A stretch of DNA of 52,918 bases from an uncultured Aquimarina sp. (GCA_947503135.1 CANNCQ010000016.1:1-52918); one strand, 5' to 3'; positions 7,977 to 16,952 are shown, numbered from the stretch's first letter. Program-made: numbers and translations. The notes: generated from the sequence alone by a model not told the origin.

Positions 7977-10900
7977 TTAATTATTAATCACTTTTACATT
8001 AGCTGCCGCAATTTTTCCTTCGGATAATGGGGAAGGACTTTGGAATAGTAAATCTTCACTTTGTCCGGTTTTAGGAAATGCCATCACTTCTCTAATAGAA
8101 GCTTTCTTTTCTAAAATCATTAGTAAGCGATCTACACCCCAAGCGATACCCGCGTGTGGCGGAGCACCGTAATGAAAGGCGTCGTACATAGTACCTACAC
8201 TTTTCATCATTTCGGCTTTATTGTAGCCCATGTTTTTGTAGGTAGCTTCTAAAATTTCAGGCTTGTGAGCACGTACCGATCCTCCACCAATTTCGTAACC
8301 GTTAAGGATAATGTCATATTGTTGCGCAATAATTTCTCCAACTTCTTCCCCGCCATTGTTTTTCATGTGCTTGTCTAAATCGTACATGGCAGGCATAGAA
8401 AATGGGTTGTGCGTAAAAGTCCAATGCCCTTCGTCTGTTTTTTCGAACATTGGAAAGTCAACCACCCATGCTGGGCAAAGTACTTTTGGATCAATTAATT
8501 TTAGCATAGCTCCTAACTCTTGGCGTACCGCATCTAATGCTTTATTAGCGGTTTTATAATCTGCTGCCGAAAAGAATACAATGTCACCAATTTTTGCCTC
8601 CGAAGCTTTGATGATTTCTGCTGCAATATCTTCTCCAAGGTATTTGATAATTGGCGATTGTAAATCATTTTCATTTACAATAATATATGCCAACCCTCCT
8701 AAACCATTTTCTTGAGCAATAGCAGTGAGCTTTTCTATTTGTCCTTTCGACATACGTTTTTTACCTTGTAAAGCTGCATCTACTTTAATGCATTTTACAA
8801 TCCCGCCGTCGTCAATAGGTTTTTTGAATACTTGAAAAGTGGTAGCTTTTACAATTTCGGTTATGTCTTGCATTTCCAACCCAAAACGAAGGTCAGGACG
8901 GTCACAACCGTACTTGTCCATAGCTTCCTTGTAAGTAATAGTTTGGAAAGGTTGTAACTTCCATTTATTACCATATATTTTCTTTACAATGGTATTGAAC
9001 ATTTTAGTGTTCAAGTCAATCACATCTTGCATGCTAACGAAAGCCATTTCCAAATCTAATTGCGTGAATTCTGGTTGGCGATCACCACGAGAATCTTCGT
9101 CACGGAAACAGCGTGCTACTTGGAAATATTTTTCAAATCCACCCACCATTAGCATTTGCTTGAATTGCTGAGGTGCTTGGGGTAGGGTGTAAAATGAACC
9201 TGCATATTTACGACTCGGAACAATAAATTCACGTGCACCTTCATCCGTTCCTGCAGTTAAAATAGGGGTTTCAATTTCTAAGAAGTTATCCTCATCCAAT
9301 ATATCACGAAGTAACTTTAATACGCGGTGACGATTTACAATAGCTCTGCGTGATTCGGAACTACGGTGATCTAAAAATTTATATTTAAAACGAGTAGTTT
9401 CGTTGGTACGAGCTGCACGTTTCAATTCAAAAGGAAGGGTTTTAGAAAGATTGAGCATTTCTAAAGCTTCGGTATCTAATTCTAACTTACCAGAGCGTAT
9501 GCCAGGGTTAAAATCATCTTCGGCACGCTTTACTATTTTACCAGTAACCATAATTACCGATTCGGGTTTCAATTTTGAAATTTCATCTAAATTATCAAAA
9601 TCTCTTCCGTTTAAGCGTACTTGTAATACTTCAAAACTAGAGTCTCGTAAATCGATAAATACTAAATCTCCATGATCCCGAACACTGTTTACCCAGCCCG
9701 AAATGGTAACCGTTTCGTTTATGGTTTCTTCCTTTAAGTCCGAAATTAAATGCGTGCGGTATTGCTCTTTAAGCACAATTGGGATTTGTCGTAACTCCTC
9801 CTGTATTTCTTGTTTTCCTTCTGCGGAAGCGCTATTTTTTTCTGCGGAAGCGCTATTAGTAGTATTGGCAGCGGTAGAGTTGCTAGCTAAGCGTTCTAAA
9901 ATCTTCTCGCGAGCTACTTTACCGGAAACTCCTTTCCCAACAATACCTATAACTTTTCCAACAAGTATTCCTGCTTTGCCTTGGTTTCCGCCTTTAATAT
10001 CGTTAGCAATCGCTTCATTTTCCGAAATTACTTTGTCAATGGCTTCAAGTAAACTTTCGTTTGAAATGGAATTGTCTGCAAAGTATTTTTTGTAATCGAA
10101 AGCAGGGTTAGCAAGTACTTCTTTAATCGCATTAGAAAGCAATACGTTAGTAATGTTTCCTGCTTTGAAAGAAGCAAACATATCCGTTAATGCTACCGTG
10201 TTTGCTACTTTTTCGTAAGCTTCTGGTTTTAAATTATTCAAGAGTGTTTTGGCCACAAAAAGTGGATCTTGAATAGTGTTGTTGATTGCTGTATAAACGT
10301 TAGATCGTACCGAGTCGGAAGTGAAAAACTTGGCATCCTGAGGGCGAACTCCTCCTTTAATTTGTGCAGTTTCAATAGCGTACGGAAGTAAGCTAGTATC
10401 TACATGTAATTTCTCTAAAGCACTTTTTATATTTACAAAAGGAATATCTGGTTCGTGTGCAAAACGGTAATCGGCTGCGAATTCCTTTTTACGCATTACT
10501 TTGGTTTGCTTTAATGCTTCGTCCCAAAGTACCGTGGTTTGATCTGGGCGGAAATCCCCGTGTACTTCAAAGTAAGCCAATTGTTTGGTTACTTCTTCCA
10601 CAGTAGCATCTACCATAAACTTAAAGGAGTTTAAGTTTTTAATCTCAGTACGCGGGTTGAGGTCTGTAGTTCCTTTTTTACGTAAGGAAACCGATACATC
10701 CGATTTGAACTCCCCTTTCTCAAGGTTGGCTTCGGATATTTTTAAATTTTGCACTATACGTTGTAAATACTGTGCATAAGTAGCGGCATCTTTTATATTT
10801 CGAATACAAGGTGTGGTAACCACTTCAATCAAAGGCACTCCCGATTTGTTGAAATCTACCAAACTATTTTTGGCTTCGTGCATTAATTTTGCAGCATCTT

Positions 10901-11309
10901 CCTCTAAATGGGTTTGTTCTATCTGAACCGCAAAAGTAGTACCATCATCTCGGTAACAATTTACTTCTCCATCAGGAATGATTGGATTGTGGAATTGTGT
11001 TAACTGAAAGTTTTTAGGCTGGTCTGGGTATTCGTAGTGTTTACGATCCCATGACAATACCTCGTTTTTCATGGAAGACTCCACGGCCTTACCAAATAAG
11101 ATGGCCTTGCGAATGGCTTCGGCATTAATGGCAGGTAAAACACCCATTTGCCCCGTACACACCGAACAAATATTTGTGTTTGGCGTACTAGTTTCTTGAT
11201 TGGCGCAAGAGCAAAATAATTTGGTGGCTGTATTTAATCGAATATGAGTTTCAATACCAATAACTAACTCTAATCCGTTTTTTTCTAAAGCTGCTGTTAA
11301 TTGTTCCAT
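7977..11309 (-). CDS. gatB/aspS: bifunctional GatB amidotransferase subunit / aspartyl-tRNA synthetase
   Basis: One 1110-residue frame encodes two complete proteins. Residues 1 to about 478 are GatB: ELVIGIETHIRLNT, zinc cysteines 33, 35, 48 and 51, SWDRKHYEYPDQPKNFQLTQ, and a C-terminal tail domain (NQGKAGILVGKVIGIVGKG). A Ser/Ala/Asn-rich linker (about 480-505) follows. Residues from about 520 to 1105 are bacterial-type AspRS: OB-fold anticodon domain (SGWVNSVRDHGDLVFIDLRD), class II motif 2 (CFRDEDSRGDRQPEFTQLD), a GAD insertion (about 800-930), and motif 3 (GIAWGVDRLLMIL). GatB delivers Asp-tRNA or Glu-tRNA for amidation, while AspRS charges tRNA-Asp and possibly tRNA-Asn. Fusion would join charging and amidation in one particle. 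The start ATG overlaps the gatA stop by one base (TAATG), indicating translational coupling. Confidence 0.95.
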   Translation of the reverse strand: MEQLTAALEKNGLELVIGIETHIRLNTATKLFCSCANQETSTPNTNICSVCTGQMGVLPAINAEAIRKAILFGKAVESSMKNEVLSWDRKHYEYPDQPKNFQLTQFHNPIIPDGEVNCYRDDGTTFAVQIEQTHLEEDAAKLMHEAKNSLVDFNKSGVPLIEVVTTPCIRNIKDAATYAQYLQRIVQNLKISEANLEKGEFKSDVSVSLRKKGTTDLNPRTEIKNLNSFKFMVDATVEEVTKQLAYFEVHGDFRPDQTTVLWDEALKQTKVMRKKEFAADYRFAHEPDIPFVNIKSALEKLHVDTSLLPYAIETAQIKGGVRPQDAKFFTSDSVRSNVYTAINNTIQDPLFVAKTLLNNLKPEAYEKVANTVALTDMFASFKAGNITNVLLSNAIKEVLANPAFDYKKYFADNSISNESLLEAIDKVISENEAIANDIKGGNQGKAGILVGKVIGIVGKGVSGKVAREKILERLASNSTAANTTNSASAEKNSASAEGKQEIQEELRQIPIVLKEQYRTHLISDLKEETINETVTISGWVNSVRDHGDLVFIDLRDSSFEVLQVRLNGRDFDNLDEISKLKPESVIMVTGKIVKRAEDDFNPGIRSGKLELDTEALEMLNLSKTLPFELKRAARTNETTRFKYKFLDHRSSESRRAIVNRHRVLKLLRDILDEDNFLEIETPILTAGTDEGAREFIVPSRKYAGSFYTLPQAPQQFKQMLMVGGFEKYFQVARCFRDEDSRGDRQPEFTQLDLEMAFVSMQDVIDLNTKMFNTIVKKIYGNKWKLQPFQTITYKEAMDKYGCDRPDLRFGLEMQDITEIVKATTFQVFKKPIDDGGIVKCIKVDAALQGKKRMSKGQIEKLTAIAQENGLGGLAYIIVNENDLQSPIIKYLGEDIAAEIIKASEAKIGDIVFFSAADYKTANKALDAVRQELGAMLKLIDPKVLCPAWVVDFPMFEKTDEGHWTFTHNPFSMPAMYDLDKHMKNNGGEEVGEIIAQQYDIILNGYEIGGGSVRAHKPEILEATYKNMGYNKAEMMKSVGTMYDAFHYGAPPHAGIAWGVDRLLMILEKKASIREVMAFPKTGQSEDLLFQSPSPLSEGKIAAANVKVINN
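9819..9857. repeat. 21-base tandem repeat in the GatB-AspRS linker
   Basis: The 18-base word TTCTGCGGAAGCGCTATT occurs at 9819-9836 and again at 9840-9857. On the minus strand it encodes two NSASAE heptads in the linker between the GatB and AspRS parts. In-frame expansion has lengthened the linker without touching either enzyme. Confidence 0.85.
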
Positions 11310-12712
11310 TACAATACTTGTTTTAGGAAGTTAGCACATGTAAATAATATAGCTTCTTGTTTTTTGGCTGCAGTAATTTGCACTCCAGTTTCCATAGCTA
11401 ATGGCGCTGTTAAAGTAGGTAACCCACCTAAGCTAAACCCAACCGTATACGCATCGGATAAATACATAGTCATTGGATTTTTAAGGTTGTTTCCAATTTC
11501 GGGAACAGGGTTTGGGGTTACTGGCGATAAAACCAAATCTACTTTTTTAAAGTCCTCCTCAAAGTGATGACTTATTTGTTGACGTAATTGCTGCGCCTTA
11601 CTGTATATTTCTTCCGAATGTCCTTGGGATAATACTTGGTTACCACCTACAATTCTTCGTTTAGTTTCGGCAGTAAAGTTTTCTGATCGTGTAATTGAAT
11701 AGCCTTCTTTTAAATCTTTTCCCGTTTCACGAACACCATAATTGGTTCCATCTAAACGTGCTAGGTTACTTGCGGTTTCAGCCATAGCTAAGGCATAATA
11801 AGTGGATACGAGCATATTGGCATCAAAAAAGTCTAAAGGAATAATTTCCATTCCTTCTGCTTTAAGCTTCGCAATCATATTTTCAAAGCCCGCTTTAATT
11901 TCAGAGTTAATAGCTTCACTTTCAATAAAGTTTTTATAATAACCAATTTTAGTTCCTTTCGCTAAAGCAGAAGTAATACTCTCGTTGGAAACAGGCTCGG
12001 AGTTAAAGGAAGTTTGATCTCTAAAATCTTTCCCAGCCATGGTGTTTAAAACGATTTGAGTATCTTCTAAACTTTGTGCAATAGGACCTACACAATCAGT
12101 AGAAGAAGCATACGCCATTAAGCCAAAGCGAGAAATTTTTCCGTAAGTAGGTTTTAAACCATATACGTTATTATATCCTGCAGGTTGGCGAATTGATCCA
12201 CCGGTATCTCCGCCAATGGAAAATGTGGTGAAGTTTTTGGCTACATTTACCGCACTACCACCACTGGAACCTCCAGCAACTTTGTTGGGGTTTAAAGCGT
12301 TTTTTACCGCACCAAAAACGGTATTTTCACTACTGCTACCGTGCCCAAAACTATCACAGTTTTCTTTTACTATAGGAATAGCACCAGCATCCAATAATTT
12401 TTGAATGGCTGTAGCTGTGTACGGTGATTTGTATTTTTTTAAAAAGTCCGAGCTGGCAGAGCTGTAGGTACCTTGTAAAAGATACACATCTTTAACTCCA
12501 AAGGGGATTCCTTCTAGCAGACCAATAGTTTCTCCATTGGCAATTTTGGTATCTACTTTTTTCGCTAAATTAATAGCGTAATCGTTTAATATATAGTTGT
12601 CGGTATTGTAGTCGCTGCTTTTAAGTTGGTCTAACTTTTCTTGCACCAAGTCTACACACGAAATTTCTTTGTGGATTAGCTTTTTATGTAAAGCTTTAAT
12701 GGATGAACTCAT
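11309..12712 (-). CDS. gatA: Asp/Glu-tRNA amidotransferase subunit A
   Basis: A 467-residue amidase-signature protein. The catalytic triad Lys-cisSer-Ser is at K74 (FGVKD), S149 (AGGSSGGSA) and S173 (GGDTGGSIRQPA), each offset by five from the residues I recall for Staphylococcus GatA. It releases ammonia from glutamine and passes it to GatB for amidation of misacylated Asp-tRNA or Glu-tRNA. The length matches the family. It lies between gatC (52-base gap) and gatB/aspS (1-base overlap) in one operon. Confidence 0.95.
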   Translation of the reverse strand: MSSSIKALHKKLIHKEISCVDLVQEKLDQLKSSDYNTDNYILNDYAINLAKKVDTKIANGETIGLLEGIPFGVKDVYLLQGTYSSASSDFLKKYKSPYTATAIQKLLDAGAIPIVKENCDSFGHGSSSENTVFGAVKNALNPNKVAGGSSGGSAVNVAKNFTTFSIGGDTGGSIRQPAGYNNVYGLKPTYGKISRFGLMAYASSTDCVGPIAQSLEDTQIVLNTMAGKDFRDQTSFNSEPVSNESITSALAKGTKIGYYKNFIESEAINSEIKAGFENMIAKLKAEGMEIIPLDFFDANMLVSTYYALAMAETASNLARLDGTNYGVRETGKDLKEGYSITRSENFTAETKRRIVGGNQVLSQGHSEEIYSKAQQLRQQISHHFEEDFKKVDLVLSPVTPNPVPEIGNNLKNPMTMYLSDAYTVGFSLGGLPTLTAPLAMETGVQITAAKKQEAILFTCANFLKQVL

Positions 12713-12743
12713 CTTTATTGTGATGTTTACAACTTACCTCAGC

Positions 12744-12763
12744 AGTACTGAGCTTGTCGATGT
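12744..12763. repeat. CTGAGCTTGTCGA dispersed repeat (copy a)
   Basis: The word ACTGAGCTTGTCGATG lies just after the gatC stop, in the gatC-gatA gap. A sister copy is at 13063-13083 on the other side of gatC. I recall CTGAGCTTGTCGAAG as a short repeat scattered through many bacterial genomes; its origin is unclear. Confidence 0.5.
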
Positions 12764-12764
12764 G

Positions 12765-13034
12765 TTATTCTTCTATTACTTTAGGAACTACTAAAAAATT
12801 ATTTTTTTCATTCGGGAAATTTTCAATAATTAAATTTCGTTCTATTTCAGAACTATTAATTACCTCGTCAGTACGCAAATCGTCAATAGTCACCGCATTA
12901 ATAGTATGGCTATTATTGTTATTTTCGTCAGTAAGATGTCCTTTTTTAATTACTTCAAAAAGATCTTCTACTACTTGTGAAGCCTCGGCTCCTTTTATAC
13001 TCGAAAGTACATCGAGTGTCATTTCCTTTCCCAT
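12765..13034 (-). CDS. gatC: divergent Asp/Glu-tRNA amidotransferase subunit C
   Basis: An 89-residue protein at the head of the gatC-gatA-gatB/aspS operon. The C-terminal half has the GatC signature: DDLRTDEV, then ENFPNEKNNFLVVPKVIEE, which in the family wraps round GatA. The N-terminal half lacks the usual VxxLARLxL helix motif and has DVLSSIKGAEASQVVEDLFE instead, plus an Asn-rich loop. GatC acts as a chaperone-like belt that stabilises the GatA-GatB complex. The assignment therefore rests on the C-terminus and on position. Two short repeats flank the gene. Confidence 0.8.
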   Translation of the reverse strand: MGKEMTLDVLSSIKGAEASQVVEDLFEVIKKGHLTDENNNNSHTINAVTIDDLRTDEVINSSEIERNLIIENFPNEKNNFLVVPKVIEE

Positions 13035-13062
13035 TTTATATAGAAATTAATAGCTTTTGCTG

Positions 13063-13083
13063 CCCTGAGCTTATCGAAGGGAG
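13063..13083. repeat. CTGAGCTTATCGA dispersed repeat (copy b)
   Basis: CCCTGAGCTTATCGAAGGG, a near palindrome with CCCT and AGGG ends, lies 29 bases before the gatC start on the minus strand. It matches the repeat at 12744-12763 in 12 of the 13 central bases (G to A change). Confidence 0.5.
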
Positions 13084-13157
13084 TCAATCTGCGAATATAA
13101 AGACTTTTGAGTTGGTATAAAATAGTTTAACGGGGTTTTCCTTAGGTTGGTTTAATG

Positions 13158-13194
13158 AAAAAAGGAGCCTAATCTACAAAGTAGAAAAGGCCCC
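13158..13194 (-). terminator. terminator of the alpha-amylase gene
   Basis: On the minus strand GGGGCCT pairs with AGGCTCC and TCTAC pairs with GTAGA around a small loop, followed by six or more T. It lies about 30 bases past the amylase stop at 13226. The stem is interrupted, so it is weaker than the other terminators listed. Confidence 0.6.
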
Positions 13195-13225
13195 AGTTAA
13201 ATCAAGCGAGATAAGTGTTAAGTGT

Positions 13226-16200
13226 TTACTGCTTGATTATTTTCATTATTTTCTGATTTCCGTTAGCAGAAACACTTATAAAGTATATTCCGGCAGGTTT
13301 CTCGGCTAATAGTCCTAGATTGTAACTACTAGTATTATTGGTGGTTTTATGAATTACTTCCGTTTGTCCAATAATAGTTGATAGCGTAATTACTACTTCA
13401 GTATTTGGATTTTCAATATTCCATGAAACTTTAGAGCTAGAAGTCCAAGGATTTGGATATACAGTTGCAATACTGGTATTATTTTTTAATAATTTAGAAG
13501 AATTTTGTTCAGGGTTAGCGTCAAACCAAGTTCCGTTGAAATACCACCCATCTCCACATCGACTTAAATCAGCAGTTTGATTGCTTCCGTCACTACTAAA
13601 AATAATATTGGCACAGCTTACATTTTCTAGTTTTTGTTTGAACCACCCATTATCTTCAGCTTCCATAGCTGTACCAGGCCAGTTGATGTTTAAATCAATA
13701 GGAGTAGTGTTCCAATAATACATTGTGGGATTGGTTAAATTTCCTTTATAATGAATAGTAATAGAATCATCATTTAATTCGGTATTAGGCGTTGTTGATT
13801 CAAAAGGATTGACGTTTGACCACGCTCCATTTACATACCAACCGTTTTCACTTCGCATTAAATCGTCAGTTTTATTATTTCCTCCATCGCTAAAGATTAA
13901 ATTTACACTGGTTATATTTTCAAAAGTATATTCGTAGATATCGTTACTTCCAGTATTGCTCATTAATGGTCCAGGCCATTGAATGGCTTGATTACCGTTT
14001 GGAACCCCATTCCAATAGTAAATATTTACTTGTGACCAGCTGCTTGGTTTTTGAAAGTACACTTGCAAATCACTTACATTGGAGTTCTCGGGAGTTGAAT
14101 TATCGGGAATAGTAGATTCGAAAGGGTTAGAGTCGTACCAAATTCCATCTATATACCAGCCATCGCTATTTCTTGATAAATCGTCAGTTTTGTTAGCGCC
14201 ACCATCACTAAAAATTAAGTTGGCACTGTCAATACCATCCAAAAGATATTCGTACACCTCATCACTTCCTGTATTACTCATAAGTATACCAGGCCAATTT
14301 GGTGTAGAACCATTGTCGGGAGAAGGATTCCAGTAATATACATTTACTTGGGACCAACTGCTTGGTTTTTTAAAATACACCCGTAAGCCTTCTCCTGTAA
14401 GAACAGGATCTGGGTCAGTAATAACTACAGGAGTAGAACCATCGGCACAACCTTCAAAAAAACCAGCACCACATTCGCCAACAGCTCCGGGGCCATTAAG
14501 TACATATATACCCGCAGAATTAGAAGTTACGGTAAAGTTTAAAACACCGTTAGTAGTTCCAATTTCTCTTCCTGTTACGGCGTCCCTGTAAATGCCATTG
14601 GTCATCCCAGAAATTGAGAAAGAAGCATTACCGTCTTTAGCTAAGCCAACTGCAACTTCACTGTTTTCAAAAGTTCTTCGGTAAGCGACTGCATTACCTG
14701 GGGCATCTTTCCAAGACCATGCGCCTTTTTGTAGTGCCGGAATTGCTTTTCTGATGGCATTAAGTTTTTTGATATGTTGGTAAATAGGATGACTTGGAGC
14801 TTGGTTCATGATGTCTCCATAATAAGCCCTGCCTGTTTCGTCTATAGACATTCTAGTGCCTTCAGAATTATGAATGTCATTGAATTCACCTGCTTTAAAA
14901 CGCATTTCAGTTCCGTAATATACGGCAGGAATTCCTCGCCATGTAAACATAAAATTCATACAAGCAGCTAAGTTTTCGTTGCTTCCGCCGTAGCGTCTGT
15001 TCCAATCGTTATTAGGGCCAAAGTCATGGTTGTCTAACCAAGTAACTAATGTTGAAGGATCACTATATAAATTGTCGTATCGAGCAGCAGCTCTTACTGT
15101 TGAGAAAGATTGTCCTTCTTCGAAAGTTCCATGGAAAGTAGCTTCGGCATAAAAATCGATCACAGCCATGTCAAGAGGTTGGGAATTATTTACAGCTCCC
15201 CTCCATGTATACCAATGCGGGTTAATTTCTTCAACAGGGTGTAATTCATGTCTTTTTTGGGCTACTTCTCCAAAAATGAATAAGTCAGGGTTTATAGCTT
15301 TAAATGCATCAAAAAAGTAAATTACATCTTCTCTGTCCATATGCTTAATGGTATCCCATCTAAAAGCATCTACCCCCATATTTATATATTTAGCGTAGGC
15401 ATTTACTAAGTAGTCTCTAACTATGGGATTACTGGTATTAAGGTCGGGAGTATCTCCAGCTAAAGCTCTGTTATATAAATTTTCAGTATCGTCAAAACCT
15501 TGAGCAAAACCGTTTCCAGAATGATGGTACCAGTTAGGGTCTGAGGTGTCTACGTAATTTTCTTTCCCCGGAAAGTTATGAGCTTCTAAGTTTTGATTGT
15601 AAGGGGATGGCATTGGGGCTAGATTGGCTCTACTCCAAATAAGTCCATCATCTGGATTAGGAGTAATCCCATCATACTCCCAATTTGGATTGTCTGTAGC
15701 AAACCAAGGTGCAGTTGGGTCTGTGTTGTATTTTATTTCAGCAACATCTTTAATTCCAAATCTACCAGCGTGATTGGTAACTACATCGAGCACAATTTTC
15801 ATGCCCTTAGCATGTACTTCATTAATCAAGTCTTGAAAGGTAGCGCCAGGTGATTCTAGTCGTGGGTCTACTTTTGTGAAATCCCAAGCATGGTACCCAT
15901 GATAATCTAAAGGGCTTCTATTGTGTACTATTGGAGTAACCCATATGGCGGTAAACCCTAAGTCTTTTATATAGTCTAGTTTTTCAATAAGACCTTTAAA
16001 ATCTCCACGCCAAGTAACATCTTCTGGATCGGTGATGCTCGGATTAATTTCGGGGTCGGCGTTATAGGAAGACCATTCGGTAGCAGCATTATTACTGGAG
16101 TCTCCATCATTAAATCTAGAGGTTAATAAAAAATAAATAGTCTCTTCGCGGAAATCTACTTGCGATTGAATAGCTTGAGGGACTATTGTTAGGCAAATAA

Positions 16201-16234
16201 AATTGAAGAGTATTAGTCGAAAAATAGTTTTCAT
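13226..16234 (-). CDS. secreted GH13 alpha-amylase with three starch-binding modules and T9SS signal
   Basis: A protein of about 1002 residues starting at MKTIFRLILFNFICL (signal peptide). I set the start at 16234 because the 13 residues before it are polar. The GH13 domain has nucleophile Asp in DAFRWDTIKHM, acid/base Glu in LFIFGEVAQK, and transition-state Asp in WLDNHDFGPNN. After a GH13 C-terminal beta domain come three repeats of about 90 residues (VYFKKPSSWSQVNVYYWN, VYFQKPSSWSQVNIYYWN, a more divergent IHYKGNLTNPTMYYWN), each with WPG and an IFSDGG or IFSSDG motif. These resemble CBM26-type starch-binding modules. The last 80 residues (VYPNPWTSS to KIIKQ) are a type A T9SS sorting domain. 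It should degrade starch or glycogen outside the cell. A LacI-type operator lies 79 bases upstream. Confidence 0.93.
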   Translation of the reverse strand: MKTIFRLILFNFICLTIVPQAIQSQVDFREETIYFLLTSRFNDGDSSNNAATEWSSYNADPEINPSITDPEDVTWRGDFKGLIEKLDYIKDLGFTAIWVTPIVHNRSPLDYHGYHAWDFTKVDPRLESPGATFQDLINEVHAKGMKIVLDVVTNHAGRFGIKDVAEIKYNTDPTAPWFATDNPNWEYDGITPNPDDGLIWSRANLAPMPSPYNQNLEAHNFPGKENYVDTSDPNWYHHSGNGFAQGFDDTENLYNRALAGDTPDLNTSNPIVRDYLVNAYAKYINMGVDAFRWDTIKHMDREDVIYFFDAFKAINPDLFIFGEVAQKRHELHPVEEINPHWYTWRGAVNNSQPLDMAVIDFYAEATFHGTFEEGQSFSTVRAAARYDNLYSDPSTLVTWLDNHDFGPNNDWNRRYGGSNENLAACMNFMFTWRGIPAVYYGTEMRFKAGEFNDIHNSEGTRMSIDETGRAYYGDIMNQAPSHPIYQHIKKLNAIRKAIPALQKGAWSWKDAPGNAVAYRRTFENSEVAVGLAKDGNASFSISGMTNGIYRDAVTGREIGTTNGVLNFTVTSNSAGIYVLNGPGAVGECGAGFFEGCADGSTPVVITDPDPVLTGEGLRVYFKKPSSWSQVNVYYWNPSPDNGSTPNWPGILMSNTGSDEVYEYLLDGIDSANLIFSDGGANKTDDLSRNSDGWYIDGIWYDSNPFESTIPDNSTPENSNVSDLQVYFQKPSSWSQVNIYYWNGVPNGNQAIQWPGPLMSNTGSNDIYEYTFENITSVNLIFSDGGNNKTDDLMRSENGWYVNGAWSNVNPFESTTPNTELNDDSITIHYKGNLTNPTMYYWNTTPIDLNINWPGTAMEAEDNGWFKQKLENVSCANIIFSSDGSNQTADLSRCGDGWYFNGTWFDANPEQNSSKLLKNNTSIATVYPNPWTSSSKVSWNIENPNTEVVITLSTIIGQTEVIHKTTNNTSSYNLGLLAEKPAGIYFISVSANGNQKIMKIIKQ

Positions 16235-16312
16235 TTTAGGTTGTTTTTTTAGTGAATTAGTAATTTTATACAATTATATGTATTTATTATTCTAAATAAT
16301 TTATTAAAATAA

Positions 16313-16328
16313 ACGCAAACGTTTTCGT
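16313..16328. promoter_or_regulatory. LacI-family operator upstream of the alpha-amylase
   Basis: ACGCAAACGTTTTCGT is a 16-base near-perfect palindrome around a central CpG (only the C16316-T16325 pair is mismatched). This is the consensus form of LacI/PurR-family operators. It sits 79 bases upstream of the amylase start, in the divergent gap with the lipoprotein gene. A maltose- or starch-responsive LacI regulator encoded elsewhere is the likely binder, since none is in the window. Confidence 0.7.
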
Positions 16329-16502
16329 GTTGATAATTAATTATTTTGATTGTTATAGATTGAAATTCAGTTATTTAAATATTATTTTTTTAGGTGGAAT
16401 TGACTTTGTGATACATAATAAAGGGTTACTTACTTTTTTGTTCGTATTTTTTTCTAAATATTAATCTATATTTAGAGTCATTACTAACGAAATCAATTAA
16501 TT

Positions 16503-16952
16503 ATGAAAAAATTACTACTATTATTTACATCAATTTCTTTGTTAGCAGTAACTTCTTGTTCTATTGAAGATGTGCTAGATGTAAAAGAAGCAATAAATGA
16601 AGGAACGTTAACTTCAGAAACAGTTCCCTTAATAGGTAATTGGCAGTTAAAAAGTGCTGTTTTAGGTAATGGTATAGATGTTACTAATGATTGTTTTATG
16701 GAAGAGACTATCGAGTTTAAAATAGATGGTACTTATATTGATAGAAGGAATCAAATTAACGAAACTACTGGAGCTTGCGAAATGGTAGGTGAATTTATTA
16801 GAGGTTATAACCCCCAGGGTGAAATTTTTGAAACCGAAGAAAACGAATTATTGATAGCTACGTATGAATTATCTGAAAGCAATAATAAAGTTGTTTTAAG
16901 TTTTATTATTCCTTTTGAAGCAAATGTTACTTACAAACGTATAGGATTTTAA
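16503..16952 (+). CDS. lipocalin-like lipoprotein, apparently frameshifted at its 3' end
   Basis: A 149-residue lipoprotein: hydrophobic signal with lipobox LAVTSCS (cysteine near residue 19), then a small beta-rich domain opening with LIGNWQLKSAV and holding TIEFKIDGTYID, as in Bacteroidota lipocalin-like lipoproteins. The domain ends with NVTYKRIGF. The frame stops at 16950-16952 next to a TTTTAAAAA run, but a further 52 codons continue in the -1 frame to 17110. One extra base would join them. The gene is divergent from the amylase across the LacI-type operator and convergent with tsaB. Its function is unknown; the surface of a membrane is the expected location. Confidence 0.7.
   Translation: MKKLLLLFTSISLLAVTSCSIEDVLDVKEAINEGTLTSETVPLIGNWQLKSAVLGNGIDVTNDCFMEETIEFKIDGTYIDRRNQINETTGACEMVGEFIRGYNPQGEIFETEENELLIATYELSESNNKVVLSFIIPFEANVTYKRIGF

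Noticed and set aside
9703..10095. 130-codon open frame antisense to gatB/aspS
   Set aside because: It lies fully within the fusion gene's GatB tail and linker, and its translation has no recognisable family features.
12754..13050. 98-codon open frame opposite gatC
   Set aside because: The minus strand carries a GatC C-terminal signature in the correct operon position; the plus frame has none.
13226..16234. Polysaccharide utilisation locus around the amylase
   Set aside because: No susC, susD, LacI regulator or transporter gene is within the window on either side.
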